DNA of 64,000 nt from Archilochus colubris. Its lineage: Eukaryota; Chordata; Aves; Apodiformes; Trochilidae. Below the pieces are notes generated by a model. The model was not told where the DNA came from and did not search any database. It was given only the letters and a program-made list of their open reading frames with translations. How positions within the stretch are numbered: position 1 is the first letter of the stretch; the number at the start of each line of letters is the position of its first letter. The position numbers and the translations under genes are program-made. The DNA lies in NCBI GenBank assembly GCA_023079485.1, contig CM041107.1, forward strand, positions 5,848,657 through 5,912,656, given 5' to 3'. This document shows positions 56,401-62,794 of this stretch, piece after piece.

Positions 56401-57821
56401 GGAAGTGTCACCAGACCTCAGCCCTTCCCTCTGCCAAGGTGGAAACCCCCACCCGTGAGCTGGGCTGGGAAAAGCCCCTTGGAAAGGACGGGGGGAGACA
56501 CAGTGAGGGGCAATGGGGAGGGGGATATCCAGGGACAATGCCAGTGCTGACAGGGCTGGAGGTGCAGGAGAGACCCTGGGGGGCAGAGAGGTCTCGATGT
56601 CTGTAGGGACAGGACAACACCCCCCCCCTCTCCCCAGGATCCTGCAGACACCGGGCAGAAGGGGTTTTTCCACCTTTCCTCTCTCTCCCCACCCCTCAGG
56701 CTATTTTCAAGGCATCTTTTCCTAACGACCTTCAAACCGCATCCGCCCGCAGCCCCCTCCCCACGCACACGGCAGGGCCCCCCCTCCCCTCCTCCCAGCC
56801 TTGCCCAGCCCTGCCTGCACCCCCGGGGGCTGCGCAGGGGAGGGGGCACCCCAAGGGGAACCAGTTCCTGCCCGTGGGGATCTGCGGATCCGGGGGGGGG
56901 GTTGCAGGAGGGGAGGGGGTGCCCCCCATGACCCCCAACAGGGTGCGAGCCCCAGAACGGGCGGCGGAGTCCCAGAGCCCCCCAGCAAGGTGCCAGCCCG
57001 ACAGCCCCCCAGCACAGGGGTCCCTCCCGCTACCTGCCGGACCGCACACGACACCGATGCCGGTCCCAGCCCCCTAGTCCGGTACCAGCCCATCCAGCCG
57101 GTTCCCCTCCCCGGATCCCCTCCCGTGCCAGGGCTGGTCCTACGTTCCCCCTCCCAATCCATCCCAGTACCGATCCCCCTTCCCCGGGGACAGGCGATCC
57201 ACGTCGCCGCTCTCACCTCCTTCCCACCCACCCCCCATTTGCCGCCGGTCCACGCACGACACCGATACCGGGCCCACCCCCAGCTCGGGTCTAGTCCGTG
57301 CAAAATGCCGGTGCCTCCCACCCCTTACCGGTCCCCTATGTACCCCCAGCCGGGGTGATCCCCTTACCGGTGCCGGTTCCCCCCGCACCCCCCTCCCGGT
57401 GCCGGTTCTCGATTCCCGCTGCCGGTGCCGACCCCCACTCCCTCCCCCTCTGGCTGCCGGTGCCGCTCCCTCCACCCAGCATACTGCTCCTCCCTACCCA
57501 GTACCGGTTCCCCCAGTCCAGTACCGGTCCCCCAACTCGTCCGCGGCCCAGTACCGGTCCCCCCTACCCGGTACCGATCCCCCCACCCGGTACCATCCCT
57601 CTCGCCCCCAAACCCGTACCGATCCCACCCACCCAATACCAGTCCCCTCTCGCCCCCCCCACCCGGTACCGCTTCCCCCCCCCCCTCCCGTGCCCCCCGC
57701 CCGGAACGGGGCCGCCCCCACTCACCAGTGCGGGGCGGGGGCTGAGCAGCAGCAGCAGCAGCGGCAGCACCGAGAGGCTCCGCAGCCCCCGGGGCGCCGT
57801 TGGCGGCACCTCCCCGGGCAT
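26786..57821 (-). CDS. SDC3: Syndecan-3 (N-syndecan), complete five-exon coding region
   Basis: This is a single-pass membrane heparan/chondroitin sulfate proteoglycan of neural and muscle cell surfaces. It acts as a co-receptor for heparin-binding growth factors and matrix ligands. Coding exons, in transcript order, are 57821-57726, 31639-31522, 31053-30437, 27962-27692 and 26952-26786. They total 1269 nt (422 aa plus stop) with compatible phases. Visible domains: Leu-rich signal peptide (about 1-33); Ser-Gly GAG cluster (about 45-80); Thr/Ser/Pro mucin-like domain (about 80-277); second Ser-Gly site in SSGPSGDFE (about 300); transmembrane helix (about 366-388) with a GGVVG (GxxxG) dimer motif; cytoplasmic C1 start [11 protein letters not shown]-terminal PDZ ligand EFYA. 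The long Thr-rich spacer separates SDC3 from SDC1, SDC2 and SDC4. Exon structure and family identity are direct readings; function is family knowledge. Confidence 0.96.
26953..27691 (-). other. SDC3: SDC3 intron 4
   Basis: This intron is bounded by GTGAG and TTGCAG junctions. I see no repeat, RNA gene or further exon in it. Confidence 0.9.
27692..27962 (-). CDS. SDC3: SDC3 exon 4 (membrane-proximal ectodomain)
   Basis: The 271-nt exon has a polypyrimidine tract and a CCCAG acceptor. It encodes [16 protein letters not shown], then the second GAG-site region [18 protein letters not shown] less conserved linker follows, then [23 protein letters not shown] at the membrane edge; this juxtamembrane segment is strongly syndecan-like. 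It ends ATAG|GTGAG, leaving one base that completes an Ala codon in exon 5. The first 49 bases and the acceptor also occur in an inverted copy at 46055-46371. Confidence 0.95.
27914..28230 (+). repeat. 317-bp inverted duplication, source arm (exon 4 edge + intron 3 + CR1 5' part)
   Basis: It is identical at every position to the reverse complement of 46055-46371. It covers the first 49 bases of SDC3 exon 4, its splice acceptor, about 105 bp of intron and the first ~160 bp of a CR1 copy. Confidence 0.96.
28068..28562 (+). mobile_element. CR1 LINE 3' copy
   Basis: It runs from TAGGATGAGGGGGGACAGC through GTTCAGCCTGGAGAAGAG to CTGGGATTCTGTGATTCTAT. It contains an apparent internal repeat of its own GATGAG...CTTTAAACTGGCAGAG segment (28075 and 28310), so it may be two nested copies. 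Confidence 0.9.
29350..29606 (+). mobile_element. CR1 LINE 3' fragment
   Basis: CATCTAAACATGAGGAGGAG, GCCCAGGCTGCCCAGAGAGG, GGTTGGACCAGATGATCTCC and ATTCGGGGATTCTGTG. Confidence 0.9.
30437..31053 (-). CDS. SDC3: SDC3 exon 3 (Thr/Ser/Pro-rich mucin-like ectodomain)
   Basis: This 617-nt exon encodes residues about 72-277 and starts (Y)[10 protein letters not shown] after a TTTCAG acceptor. It ends PPTEAPQ at CAG|GTAGGA, phase 0. The composition is dominated by Thr, Ser, Pro and Ala, suited to dense O-glycosylation. Residues about 156-184 are near-pure Thr with Thr-Thr-Ser units, encoded by a triplet microsatellite (30716-30800). The domain is known to diverge rapidly between vertebrates, so length differences here are expected. 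A 342-aa open frame on the opposite strand is a consequence of the triplet composition. Confidence 0.95.
30716..30800 (-). repeat. SDC3: Coding triplet microsatellite in SDC3 exon 3
   Basis: GGTGGTGCT-type repeats on the plus strand encode Thr/Ser runs ([15 protein letters not shown]) in the mucin domain, residues about 156-184. Copy number is likely variable between individuals. Confidence 0.9.
31054..31521 (-). other. SDC3: SDC3 intron 2, with a short purine-rich tandem repeat
   Basis: This short intron runs between the GTAAGT donor of exon 2 and the TTTCAG acceptor of exon 3. About three copies of a 24-bp GAAGAGGAAAGAGGGAAGGG-type unit (31057-31130) sit next to the acceptor. On the sense strand they form a long pyrimidine tract that may strengthen the acceptor of exon 3. 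Confidence 0.85.
31522..31639 (-). CDS. SDC3: SDC3 exon 2 (N-terminal GAG-attachment cluster)
   Basis: The 118-nt exon has a GCAG acceptor and a perfect GTAAGT donor. It encodes [19 protein letters not shown], an acidic [12 protein letters not shown] stretch, then VYSGSGSG. A Tyr codon is split across the junction (T|AT). The Ser-Gly dipeptides embedded in acidic residues are the expected xylosylation sites for heparan sulfate chains. The opening AQRW and the YSGSGSGYFEQESG context are hallmarks of syndecan-3. Confidence 0.95.
31816..31829. repeat. G14 homopolymer
   Basis: Fourteen consecutive G bases in intron 1; the assembled length is uncertain. Confidence 0.85.
31905..32152 (+). mobile_element. 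CR1 LINE 3' fragment
   Basis: TAGGATGAGGGGTGATGGGT to CCCAGTTTGGGATTCTCTG. It has an unusually short segment between the GTGTCCCTGACCATGGCA motif and the tail. Confidence 0.9.
32412..32494. other. 83-bp imperfect hairpin in intron 1
   Basis: Left arm 32412-32440 and right arm 32467-32494 pair over about 25 of 29 positions, with 11 perfect pairs at the base (GCAGATCAAAG/CTTTGATCTGC). They close a 26-nt loop. Flanks (GCTCTTACACATCTTG and CAAGATGTTACAAGCC) are also complementary. It could be a MITE-like palindrome or a small structured RNA. Confidence 0.5.
33529..33608. repeat. CCAT tetranucleotide microsatellite
   Basis: About 19 CCAT units, with one CCCC interruption near 33564. Confidence 0.95.
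33752..33914 (+). mobile_element. CR1 LINE 3' fragment
   Basis: GAAGCTGTGGCTGCTCCATC to CCAGACTGGGATTCTGTGAT. Confidence 0.9.
34253..34290 (-). mobile_element. Very short CR1 3' tail
   Basis: CATGGAATCCCAGACTGGTT and TGGGTTGGAGGTGAT only. Confidence 0.6.
34762..34985 (-). mobile_element. CR1 LINE 3' fragment
   Basis: Reverse of the 15.7/44.3-kb subfamily: ATGGTTGGAAAAGATTTTTC at the 3' end and CCAACCTAAACCTCTCCTGG at the 5' side. Confidence 0.85.
36835..37095. repeat. 21-bp minisatellite, about 12-13 units
   Basis: Units GATGATGCTGAAAACCARGG(G) repeat with CCCAAC or AAAAGC variants. The 21-bp period leaves frames open on both strands (DDAENQG on plus, FSIIPLV on minus), so the long frames are artefacts of the period. 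Confidence 0.95.
37105..37450 (-). mobile_element. CR1 LINE 3' fragment, distinct subfamily
   Basis: ATTATAGAATGGCTGAGGTT at the 3' end, CATCCAGGGATGGGGCAGC and GGGCAATCTGTTCCAGAG. It directly abuts the 21-bp minisatellite. Confidence 0.9.
37600..37635. repeat. Poly-T tract
   Basis: A run of about 22 T bases followed by GGTTGTTTGTTTGGTTTGG. No associated SINE body was recognised. Confidence 0.85.
38425..38497 (+). mobile_element. Short CR1 3' tail
   Basis: CTGGTTGGACTCCATGAGC, TTTTTTCCAACCAAGCTGAG and TCTGTGATTCTGG. Confidence 0.85.
38545..38602. repeat. CAGGAG hexanucleotide microsatellite
   Basis: About nine perfect CAGGAG/GAGCAG units. Confidence 0.95.
39218..39412 (-). mobile_element. 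CR1 LINE 3' fragment
   Basis: TATGGAATCCTCATGGTTGG at the 3' end, CTCCATGGAGTCCAACCATC, GGGATGGGGACTCCACCACC. Confidence 0.88.
39768..39898 (-). mobile_element. CR1 LINE 3' fragment
   Basis: ATCATGGAATGGTTTGGGTT through CACCCCAAAGAATTTCTTCT. A 21-bp tandem repeat follows directly on its 5' side. Confidence 0.85.
39904..40005. repeat. 21-bp minisatellite next to a CR1
   Basis: Nearly five copies of a CCAACCTGGTGAGAATTCCC-type unit abut the 5' truncation of the neighbouring CR1. Confidence 0.95.
40425..40800 (-). mobile_element. CR1 LINE fragment, distinct subfamily
   Basis: AATCCTAGAATGTCAGGTGG at the 3' end, GGAGCACCTTGTGCCCATTG, and GAGAATGGGAATAATGTCTC near the 5' side. Confidence 0.85.
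41203..41330 (-). mobile_element. CR1 LINE 3' fragment
   Basis: AGAGTCACAGAATGGTTTGG at the 3' end, then CAGAGACACCTCTCCCTAGA. Confidence 0.8.
42075..42443 (+). mobile_element. CR1 LINE 3' copy
   Basis: TTGTTCAGCCTGGAGAAGAG, GGGGGAAATGGGTTAAAACT, TTGAGGTTGGACATTAGAAA and CCATTCCATGATTCTATGC. Confidence 0.92.
43505..43530. repeat. Poly-T tract
   Basis: A T-run of about 20 bases; no attached element was recognised. Confidence 0.8.
44225..44615 (+). mobile_element. CR1 LINE 3' copy
   Basis: GGAGCAGAGGAGGCTGAGG, CTCTGCTCCCAAGGAACAAG, GTGCCAGGGGAGGTTTAGG and ATTCCATGATTCTGTGATG. Confidence 0.92.
44829..44893. repeat. Three-copy 24-bp tandem repeat
   Basis: Diverged copies of an ATGCTYGTGTCCCCTGCCC-like unit. 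Confidence 0.8.
45728..46200 (-). mobile_element. CR1 LINE 3' copy carrying the transferred patch
   Basis: The 3' end is at 45728 (CCCAGAATCCCAGACTGGTT). Its 5' part (above 46055) is identical to the 28-kb CR1, while its 3' part differs from that copy at many positions. Confidence 0.92.
46055..46371 (-). repeat. 317-bp inverted duplication, recipient arm with an SDC3 exon 4 fragment
   Basis: This is the reverse complement of 27914-28230 without a difference. The plus strand reads TTTCTCCCAG then [16 protein letters not shown] codons, opposite in direction to the gene. It therefore cannot be spliced into SDC3 mRNA. Confidence 0.96.
46322..46371 (+). pseudogene. Duplicated 5' edge of SDC3 exon 4
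   Basis: Sixteen codons identical to the start of exon 4, with an intact acceptor, followed by unrelated CR1-like sequence (CAGCTCTCTGATAACCC). It lies inverted in intron 1 and has no downstream donor of exon 4 type. Confidence 0.85.
46440..46690. other. CpG-bearing unique patch, possible regulatory element
   Basis: Single-copy-looking sequence with raised CpG (GGACCGCTC, GGCGCTGTGGAGCCGG, CGGGACGG, CACGCACGG) and a GGGAGATAAAG GATA-like word, set between CR1 debris. The function is inferred. Confidence 0.3.
46950..47012 (+). mobile_element. Short CR1 3' tail
   Basis: AGCTGATCTCTTCCAACCC and GTATTGTGTGATTCTGATTC. Confidence 0.8.
47013..49303. other. Intronic sequence with GA-rich low complexity
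   Basis: Mostly unassigned. Purine-rich GGGGAAAAAG-type sequence lies at 48240-48345. GTGACCAC/CACCTCCT-type tandem repeats at 48150-48240 are short and diverged. No exon was found. Confidence 0.5.
49304..49546 (-). repeat. 243-bp inverted duplication, arm B
   Basis: Reverse complement of 13615-13857 with three substitutions. It includes a CR1 3' end and about 90 bp of what is single-copy flank at the other site. Confidence 0.93.
49392..49546 (-). mobile_element. CR1 LINE 3' fragment within duplication arm B
   Basis: ATGGAACCACAGACTCACAG and GGGACCTCTCCAGGTCCCCC. The CR1 ends at the duplication boundary. Confidence 0.88.
50505..50700. repeat. Long polypurine tract
   Basis: About 150-190 bp of almost pure A/G on the plus strand (AAAGAAAGAAGAAAAAGGA-like). 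This gives lysine/glutamate or phenylalanine-rich pseudo-frames. Confidence 0.9.
50745..50845. promoter_or_regulatory. CpG-rich core between two polypurine tracts
   Basis: Contains AGCGCAGCCCTCGGC, CACCGACACCCGGAGCCG and CCCGGTCCCGGTCCCGCC. It is a local CpG cluster in otherwise CpG-poor intron 1, so it could be an intronic promoter or enhancer. Confidence 0.3.
51035..51185. repeat. Second long polypurine tract
   Basis: About 145 bp of A/G-only sequence (GAAAAGAGAAAGAAAAAAG-like) on the same strand as the 50.5-kb tract. Confidence 0.9.
51570..51912 (+). mobile_element. CR1 LINE 3' copy
   Basis: GAGCACCTTCCAGTGCCTGA, GGGATGAGGGGGGATGGATT and CAAACCAGTCTGGGATTCTG. It is close to the 45.7-kb copy. 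Confidence 0.92.
52610..52805. repeat. G-rich low-complexity tandem repeat
   Basis: Diverged GGGGGAAATATGGGGGAGG-type units; G-quadruplex-prone on the plus strand. Confidence 0.7.
53335..53427. repeat. GGGACA hexanucleotide microsatellite
   Basis: About fifteen perfect CAGGGA units. All frames stay open across it (GQGQGQ, RDRDRD, TGTGTG), which explains overlapping long ORFs. Confidence 0.97.
53533..53735 (-). mobile_element. CR1 LINE 3' fragment
   Basis: AACCATAGAATGGCTGGGAC at the 3' end, through CACCCCAAAGGATTTTTCC. Confidence 0.9.
53736..56739. other. Intronic sequence upstream of the CpG island
   Basis: No CR1 copy and no supported exon. Around 55795-55960 a CpG-containing unique patch with TATTTATCGCTGTTTATC (forkhead-like) and CACCTGATGG words could be regulatory. 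Confidence 0.5.
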
Positions 57822-58160
57822 CTTCCTGCCGCAAAGACGGCGGCGGCTGCAGCGGCGGCGGGAGCGGCGGGGGCGGGAGCGGCGGGGGCGGTCCCGGCCT
57901 TTGTTGCCGCCGCCCGCGGGAGGCGGGAGGAGGTGGGTGCGGGTGCGGGGACGGGGCCGCCCTCCCTGCCGAGACGTCGCCCCCCCTCCCGCCTCCTCCC
58001 TCCGTAGGAAGCGACAGGACGGAGTAGCCCACCCCTTCTCCACCCCCCCCCCCATCACCGTGACCCCGAGCCCGGCATCCCCATCCCTCCCCCCCCCCAA
58101 AATCCGTCCGACTGCTCCGCCCCTTGGGGGCACCCCCGAAATAGGGCAGGGGGGAAGGGG
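56740..58160 (-). promoter_or_regulatory. SDC3: CpG-island promoter region of SDC3
   Basis: Dense CpG and C/G-rich sequence surrounds exon 1. Upstream of the ATG (above 57822) are clustered GGGGGCGG / GGGCGGG GC-box-like sites and no TATA box. The transcription start probably lies within about 57840-58000, but no single start can be chosen from sequence. Many CCGGTACC-like short repeats occur inside intron 1 at 57050-57700. Confidence 0.75.
57726..57821 (-). CDS. SDC3: SDC3 exon 1 (start codon and signal peptide)
   Basis: The exon encodes residues 1-32, beginning [12 protein letters not shown] and running into a leucine core made by a short CTG run ([10 protein letters not shown]), then SPRPAL. 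It ends CTG|GTGAGT, a strong donor, in phase 0. It joins to AQRW in exon 2, the same junction as in other vertebrate SDC3 proteins. The ATG has A at -3 and lies in a CpG island. The N-terminus is shorter than the human one, as expected for a bird. The signal peptidase site is probably within the last residues before QRW. Confidence 0.92.
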
Positions 58161-58189
58161 AGAGGGTAGAGAGGTTCTGGGAAGGACCG

Positions 58190-58880
58190 GGGGGGACACT
58201 GGGAGAGATGTAGGGGGAGGTCTGGGGCGGACTGGGAGGACTGGGAGGACCCTGGGGCAGATTGGAAGGAGCCTGGGGTAGATGGGGGCTATTGGGGCAG
58301 ATGGGGGGACCTTGGGGCAGATTGGGGGACACTAGGGGAGATTTAGGGGGGAATCTGGGGCAGATTGAGGGAATCCAGGGGTAAATGGAGGGGCTTGGGG
58401 CAGATGGGGGAACTAAGGGGTGGTTATAAGGGGGGAGCTGGGGCAGATTGGGAGGACCTTGGGGTAGATGGGGGGACGGGGGCAGATGGGGGGAGCTTGG
58501 GGCAGATTGGGGAGACACTGAGGGAGATTTAGGGGGGGATCTGGGGCAGATTGAGGGGATCCAGGGGTAAATTGAGGGGCCTGGGGCAGATGGGGGGACC
58601 CTGGGGTAGATGGGAGGGACTGGGGCAGACTGGGGGTCCTTGCGGCAGATTGGGGAGACACTGGGGCAGATTGGGGGACACTGGGGGAGATTTAGGGGGG
58701 AATCTGGGGCAGATTGAGGGGATCCAGAGGTACACGGGGTACATGGGAAGGGCAGGGAGTAGATGGGGGGAACCTGGGGCAGGTTGAAGGGGTCCAGGAG
58801 TAGATGGGGGGTGAGCTGAGACAGATTGAGGGGATTCAGAGGTAAAGGAGGAGGTGCTGAGAAAATGGGGGGGGGGCTCA
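58190..58880. repeat. G-rich minisatellite with higher-order structure, upstream of SDC3
   Basis: Basic units of roughly 16-30 bp (CTGGGGCAGATTGGGGGGAC variants) are arranged in about 165-180-bp blocks. The GGGGGAGATTTAGGGGGG marker recurs near 58340, 58525 and 58690. The repeat drives a spurious 549-aa minus frame rich in LPQ and PPICP motifs. Confidence 0.88.
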
Positions 58881-59829
58881 TTGACAGCTGGGGAGGGGGC
58901 AGGAGAAGGTCCTGAGGCTGATTGGGGTCCCTCAGGGTGGATGAGGAAGATGAACCAGGGGCAGATGGGGGCCCTGGGACCTGCTGCCAGGGTGGGACCC
59001 CCATTACCTTCACCTCCTCTCCATGGGACCCTCGATCACCTCTGGATGGGTGCTGGGCCCACCCCCGGGGAGGGGGAAATTCTACGGGCAGAACCGGGAC
59101 TTGTTCCCAGCCCTGGACCGACAGCAGCTAACGCAGCCCCACAGCAGCGTGCCTCAGTTTCCCCGTTTTAAAGAAACAAAAAACAAAAAGCAAACAAACA
59201 AAAAAGAGGGGGCAACAGCGGGAGCAGAGGACAGAGAAGTCCCTGGCGTGACAGTGGCTTCCGTGTGGCTGATGGGTGACCCTTGGGTGACTTTGCTCCG
59301 AATTTGGGAGTGTGGTTCCTGGGAGGTGGAAGCTGCGGGTGAGCTGGGAACAGACGGGCTGGGCTATAAATGAGTCGTTCCTCACACACGTGTGATTCCT
59401 CCTAATGGCTTTCACACGTTTGCTGTGAAAAAACCTAAAAATATCCTGGGATGCTGCTAAACCCCCTCCTCTGAATGCAAAGTTTACACCAGGAGGGGAG
59501 GCGAAGGGGGATTAATGGAATAAAGGGCACTGCCCTCCCAGCAATTCAGGAAGGGAAAACAGCCAAATCCAGCTCAAAATTGGGATGCAGCCTCTGGCTG
59601 GGGGGAGCTGGGACACAGAACACAGCAGAGCATCCCCCCACACACTCCCCATTCCGAGAGCAGAGGGTGGGGGGGCTCTGCCTCGGGGTCCTGCTGCTTC
59701 TCTCCGTTTTAATGGCGTTTTAATTAGCAGGATCTAAATTATTAATAATCATTTTTAAAAGTGTATTGCTCTCGCCAGCAAGAAGCTGGTGGTAAAACCC
59801 TGGGTGAGGTTTTGGGTGGAAAGACAGAG
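58881..59829. other. Intergenic sequence between SDC3 and the upstream gene
   Basis: Unassigned. It has an A-rich AAACAAAAAACAAAAAGC patch at 59170-59210 and no exon. Confidence 0.5.
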
Positions 59830-60180
59830 GGATGGATGAGGGTCCTGGGAGGAAGGGGAGGGGTGTCCCTAGGGCAGTGGGGGGTCTGTCGGGTAGGAGA
59901 GAGGGGTCTATGGGGCAGGAAAGAGGTTTCCAGGGCAGGGAGGGGGTTTCCATGGGGTAGAAAAGAGGTCGGTGGGGAGAGGGGGGGTTCTAAAGCATGG
60001 GGGGATTCCTGGGTCAGGGGAGGGGTCTGTGGGGCAGGAGAGGGATCTGCTGGGTAGTGGGAGGGGGGGTTGTCTCTGGAGCATGGGGCAGGGAAGGGAT
60101 CGTGGGGCAGGGGGGGTGCTGGGGGGTCCATGAAGCAGGGGAGGGGTCCCTGGGGCAGGGAGGGGACCGGAGAGGGTCCC
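59830..60180. repeat. Second G-rich minisatellite
   Basis: Diverged GGTCTGTGGGGCAGGAGAGG-type units of about 28-32 bp, G-rich on the plus strand. Confidence 0.8.
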
Positions 60181-60181
60181 G

Positions 60182-60370
60182 GGGGCTCCGCTCCGGAGCC
60201 ATTTCTGGGGCTGCATCGCCCCCCCGTGGCCGCGGCCACAACTGCAGGGGCGGAGGCGGGAGCACCCACAAAGGGGGGGACACCCCGCAAAGGGGGGGAC
60301 GGAGGGGGCCCGGCTGCCACCGGGTCCTTGTCTGCTCGGTTGGAATTGGGAGGAGTTGTTGAGTGAAGGT
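60182..60370. promoter_or_regulatory. Small CpG-rich element with palindromes
   Basis: Contains a perfect 14-bp palindrome GTGGCCGCGGCCAC (60226-60239), an interrupted GGCTCCG/CGGAGCC pair (60185-60200) and GGGGCGGAGGCGGGAGC. It could be a distal regulatory element; no transcript evidence. Confidence 0.3.
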
Positions 60371-60389
60371 GAGCGGGAGGGATCCCGGC

Positions 60390-60605
60390 TGATGGGCTGG
60401 ACCCGGGGTGTCACGATGGACCCTGGGTGTCGTGATGGAACCTGGTGGGGTGATGGTTCCCAGCTGATGGGATGGACCCTGGGTGCCACGATGGACCCCA
60501 AGTGTCACGATGGACCCTGGATATTGTGATGGAACCTGTTTGGACTGATGGTTCCCAGCTGATGGGATGGACTCTGGGTGCCACGATGGACCCTGGGTGT
60601 TCAGA
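60390..60605. repeat. Minisatellite with compound unit
   Basis: CACGATGGACCCTGGGTGTC-type units alternate with GATGGTTCCCAGCTGATGG. A compound block of about 96-100 bp recurs near 60450 and 60546. Confidence 0.88.
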
Positions 60606-60705
60606 AGAAGAAACACAGACCTAAGCATCCTCTCACCCCAGTTTCCAACCTCACACCTGAGATACATGCTCAACACTGAAATAAACTCAAACCACACCCC
60701 CCCAA

Positions 60706-60708
<3 letters not shown>

Positions 60709-60753
<45 letters not shown>

Positions 60754-60774
60754 TATTACTATTATTATTATTAT
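60709..60774. repeat. ATT trinucleotide microsatellite
   Basis: About 21 ATT units with two ACT interruptions. Confidence 0.97.
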
Positions 60775-61692
60775 CCCTTGCTTTCACCACGTCCTGCCCC
60801 AAATCTGCAGCCACCATGGGTGAAACAAAGCCTTAAAATTGCTCCAAGAGCACCAGATGCTGCAGCAGGTGGGACCCAAGGGCTCCTGTAACCCCCAGGG
60901 CTCAGCGAGGCTTCAAACCCGGGGCAAAAGAAAAGGTGTCAGCAAGGACAGGGCAGCTCCCTCCTTGAATAGAACAACAGAGGGTGTGAAAAGTGATTAA
61001 AGGCACTGCTGTTACAGGGGTGTTGGGATTTGCTCATGAGTGAGAAGAACAAAGTGGCAGCATGGGCAGGAGGAGTCGTTTCACACACGCACCAAAATCG
61101 AACCTTTTAATGAGCTGAGACAAAAATCTGATTTCCTGCAAGATGAGGAAGCAGCTTCCCCTCCATCAATTTACCACCCATCCACCTGCTGGCACCAGGG
61201 CTCCAGCTTACTGGGATTTCCCAAAAGATCCAGAAAAGTCTTTAAAGCCAACAGCTGCCAAAGTGCAGGCTACACACAGGGAGGTCTTGATTGAGCACAG
61301 GGAAATGGGGAAAGATGGGGTGTAAAACGAGGGTGATTTTTCTCCCCACACAAGGGAGTCTGGTCAGCAGCACAGGGGATGAATCCAGAGCTGGAGCTTC
61401 CCCCAGATGGGGAGTGGGGGACAGGAGGACAAAGGCAGACTGAGGAGATGCACAGGAATAGGGTCCAGACAAATATGAACATGGAGCAGGAGGTGACACG
61501 GGTGAGCAGTGTCCTAAATTTGGTCACAGCACCAGCTCAGAGCTGAACTTCACCTCTTGGGAAGCAGAGGAAAGGGCAAAGTCTCCATGGAAACACATGC
61601 TCAGTGCTTGCTCTTGCTTTTCCAGCAGTTCTCCTGGCACCAGGAAACATCCCAGCTCTCAAAATTGCTGGGACATCCCCACCAGGACTGAT
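60775..61692. other. Intergenic sequence, no recognised feature
   Basis: Unassigned DNA. No CR1 and no supported exon. Confidence 0.55.
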
Positions 61693-62560
61693 GGGTGCAG
61701 CTGCCCAGCTCCCACCCTGCCCCTTTCATAGAATCCTAGAATGGGCTGGGTTGGAAGGGACCTCAGAGATCATCAAGTCCAACCCTTGATCCACTCCCCC
61801 CGTGGTTCCCAGCCCATGGCACTCAGTGCCACATCCAGGCTCTTTGGAAAGATCTCCAGACACGGAGAATCCACTACTTCCCTGGGCAGCCCATTCCAAT
61901 GCCTGATCACCCTCTCCAGAAAGAAATTCTTTCTCATCTCCAACCTAAACCTCCCCTGGCACAACTTGAGACCCTGCCCTCTTGTCTTGCTGAGAGTTGC
62001 CTGGGAAAAGAGCCCAACCCCCCTCTGGCTCCAACCTCCTTTCAGGGAGTTGGAGAGAGTGATGTCTCTTTGCCTCCCCACACCCCAAAAAGCCCAGAGG
62101 AGGATGAGGACACAAACCAGGTTCTGCACAACCAGCAGCTCTGCAGCCCCCCAGGCCCCTTCTGCAGAGAGGGGACAGAGCAGCAGAGGAAAGCAGGAGC
62201 AGCTGAGAGGTCCCAGGGAAGTTCTTCCCCACCCCTCTGCAAGTGCTTAAAGGGACCCAGAGAGCCCTGGGGGTTGCTCAGCTCCAGCTCCCTGGCAGAG
62301 GATGGGGAACGTGGTGCTACGAGTTTGTTTGGGCTCTGAAGAGGCTGAGATTGGGTGAACCCAACCCAGAGAAGCTGAACCCAGAATCCCCCTTTCAGTG
62401 TTCAGGTTGGACATAAGAAATTCTTTGGGGTGAGGGTGCTGAGCCCCAGGTTCCCCCAGAAGCTGTGGCTGCCCCATCCCTGGCAGTGTCCAAGGTTGGA
62501 TGGGGCTTGGAGCACCCTGGGCTGGTGGGAGGTGTCCCTGCCCATGGCAGGGGGGGCACT
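61693..62560 (+). repeat. Direct duplicated block, copy B (filled with a CR1)
   Basis: It matches 18169-18690 at about 99%, except for a 341-bp minus-oriented CR1 (61727-62067) placed between CCTTT and GCCTCCC. Confidence 0.92.
61727..62067 (-). mobile_element. CR1 LINE insertion with a defined empty site
   Basis: The 3' end CATAGAATCCTAGAATGGGC lies at the low coordinate. The 5' truncation is at GGAGAGAGTGATGTCT. A CTTT repeat on both sides (61723-61726 and 62068-62071) is the likely 4-bp target-site duplication, as judged from copy A. Confidence 0.93.
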
Positions 62561-62612
62561 GAGGGGGCTTTAAGGTCCCTTCTCACCCAAACCAGTCTGG
62601 GATTGTGATTTT
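62395..62612 (+). mobile_element. CR1 LINE 3' fragment inside duplicated block B
   Basis: TTCAGGTTGGACATAAGAAA to CAAACCAGTCTGGGATTGTG. Confidence 0.9.
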
Positions 62613-62794
62613 ATGTGTCCAAAGAGGAAAAAACCTCCCCAAATTCCCAGCACTGGGGTGCAGGTACCCATCCCTGGTCATTCTGCTCTATGCTGTCCTG
62701 GTGCAGCTGCTGCTCGATGAGGACAGGGCTGCTCGTGGGAAAGCTGCTTTCAAATAAACAAAAAAAGAGGTTAAAAGTTGCAGAAATCGTTCAA

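Larger units (their letters stand above)
31640..57725 (-). other. SDC3: SDC3 intron 1 (26 kb)
   Basis: The first intron is large, as in other SDC3 genes. It carries about seventeen CR1 fragments in both orientations, several micro- and minisatellites, two long polypurine tracts around a CpG-bearing core (50.5-51.2 kb), a hairpin at 32.4 kb and the recipient halves of two inverted duplications. Between these elements, including 54-56.7 kb, I see no coding exon. Confidence 0.88.

Noticed and set aside
26786..57725. Orientation bias of CR1 within SDC3 introns
   Set aside because: About equal numbers lie in sense and antisense orientation, so no bias is visible.
57298..58281. 327-aa plus-strand Pro/Arg-rich frame over the CpG island
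   Set aside because: CpG islands commonly lack stop codons; the composition is low-complexity and the true exon is on the other strand.
57364..59013. 549-aa minus-strand frame with LPQ and PPICP repeats
   Set aside because: It is produced by the G-rich minisatellite and CpG-rich promoter. It overlaps SDC3 exon 1 in another frame and has no domain.
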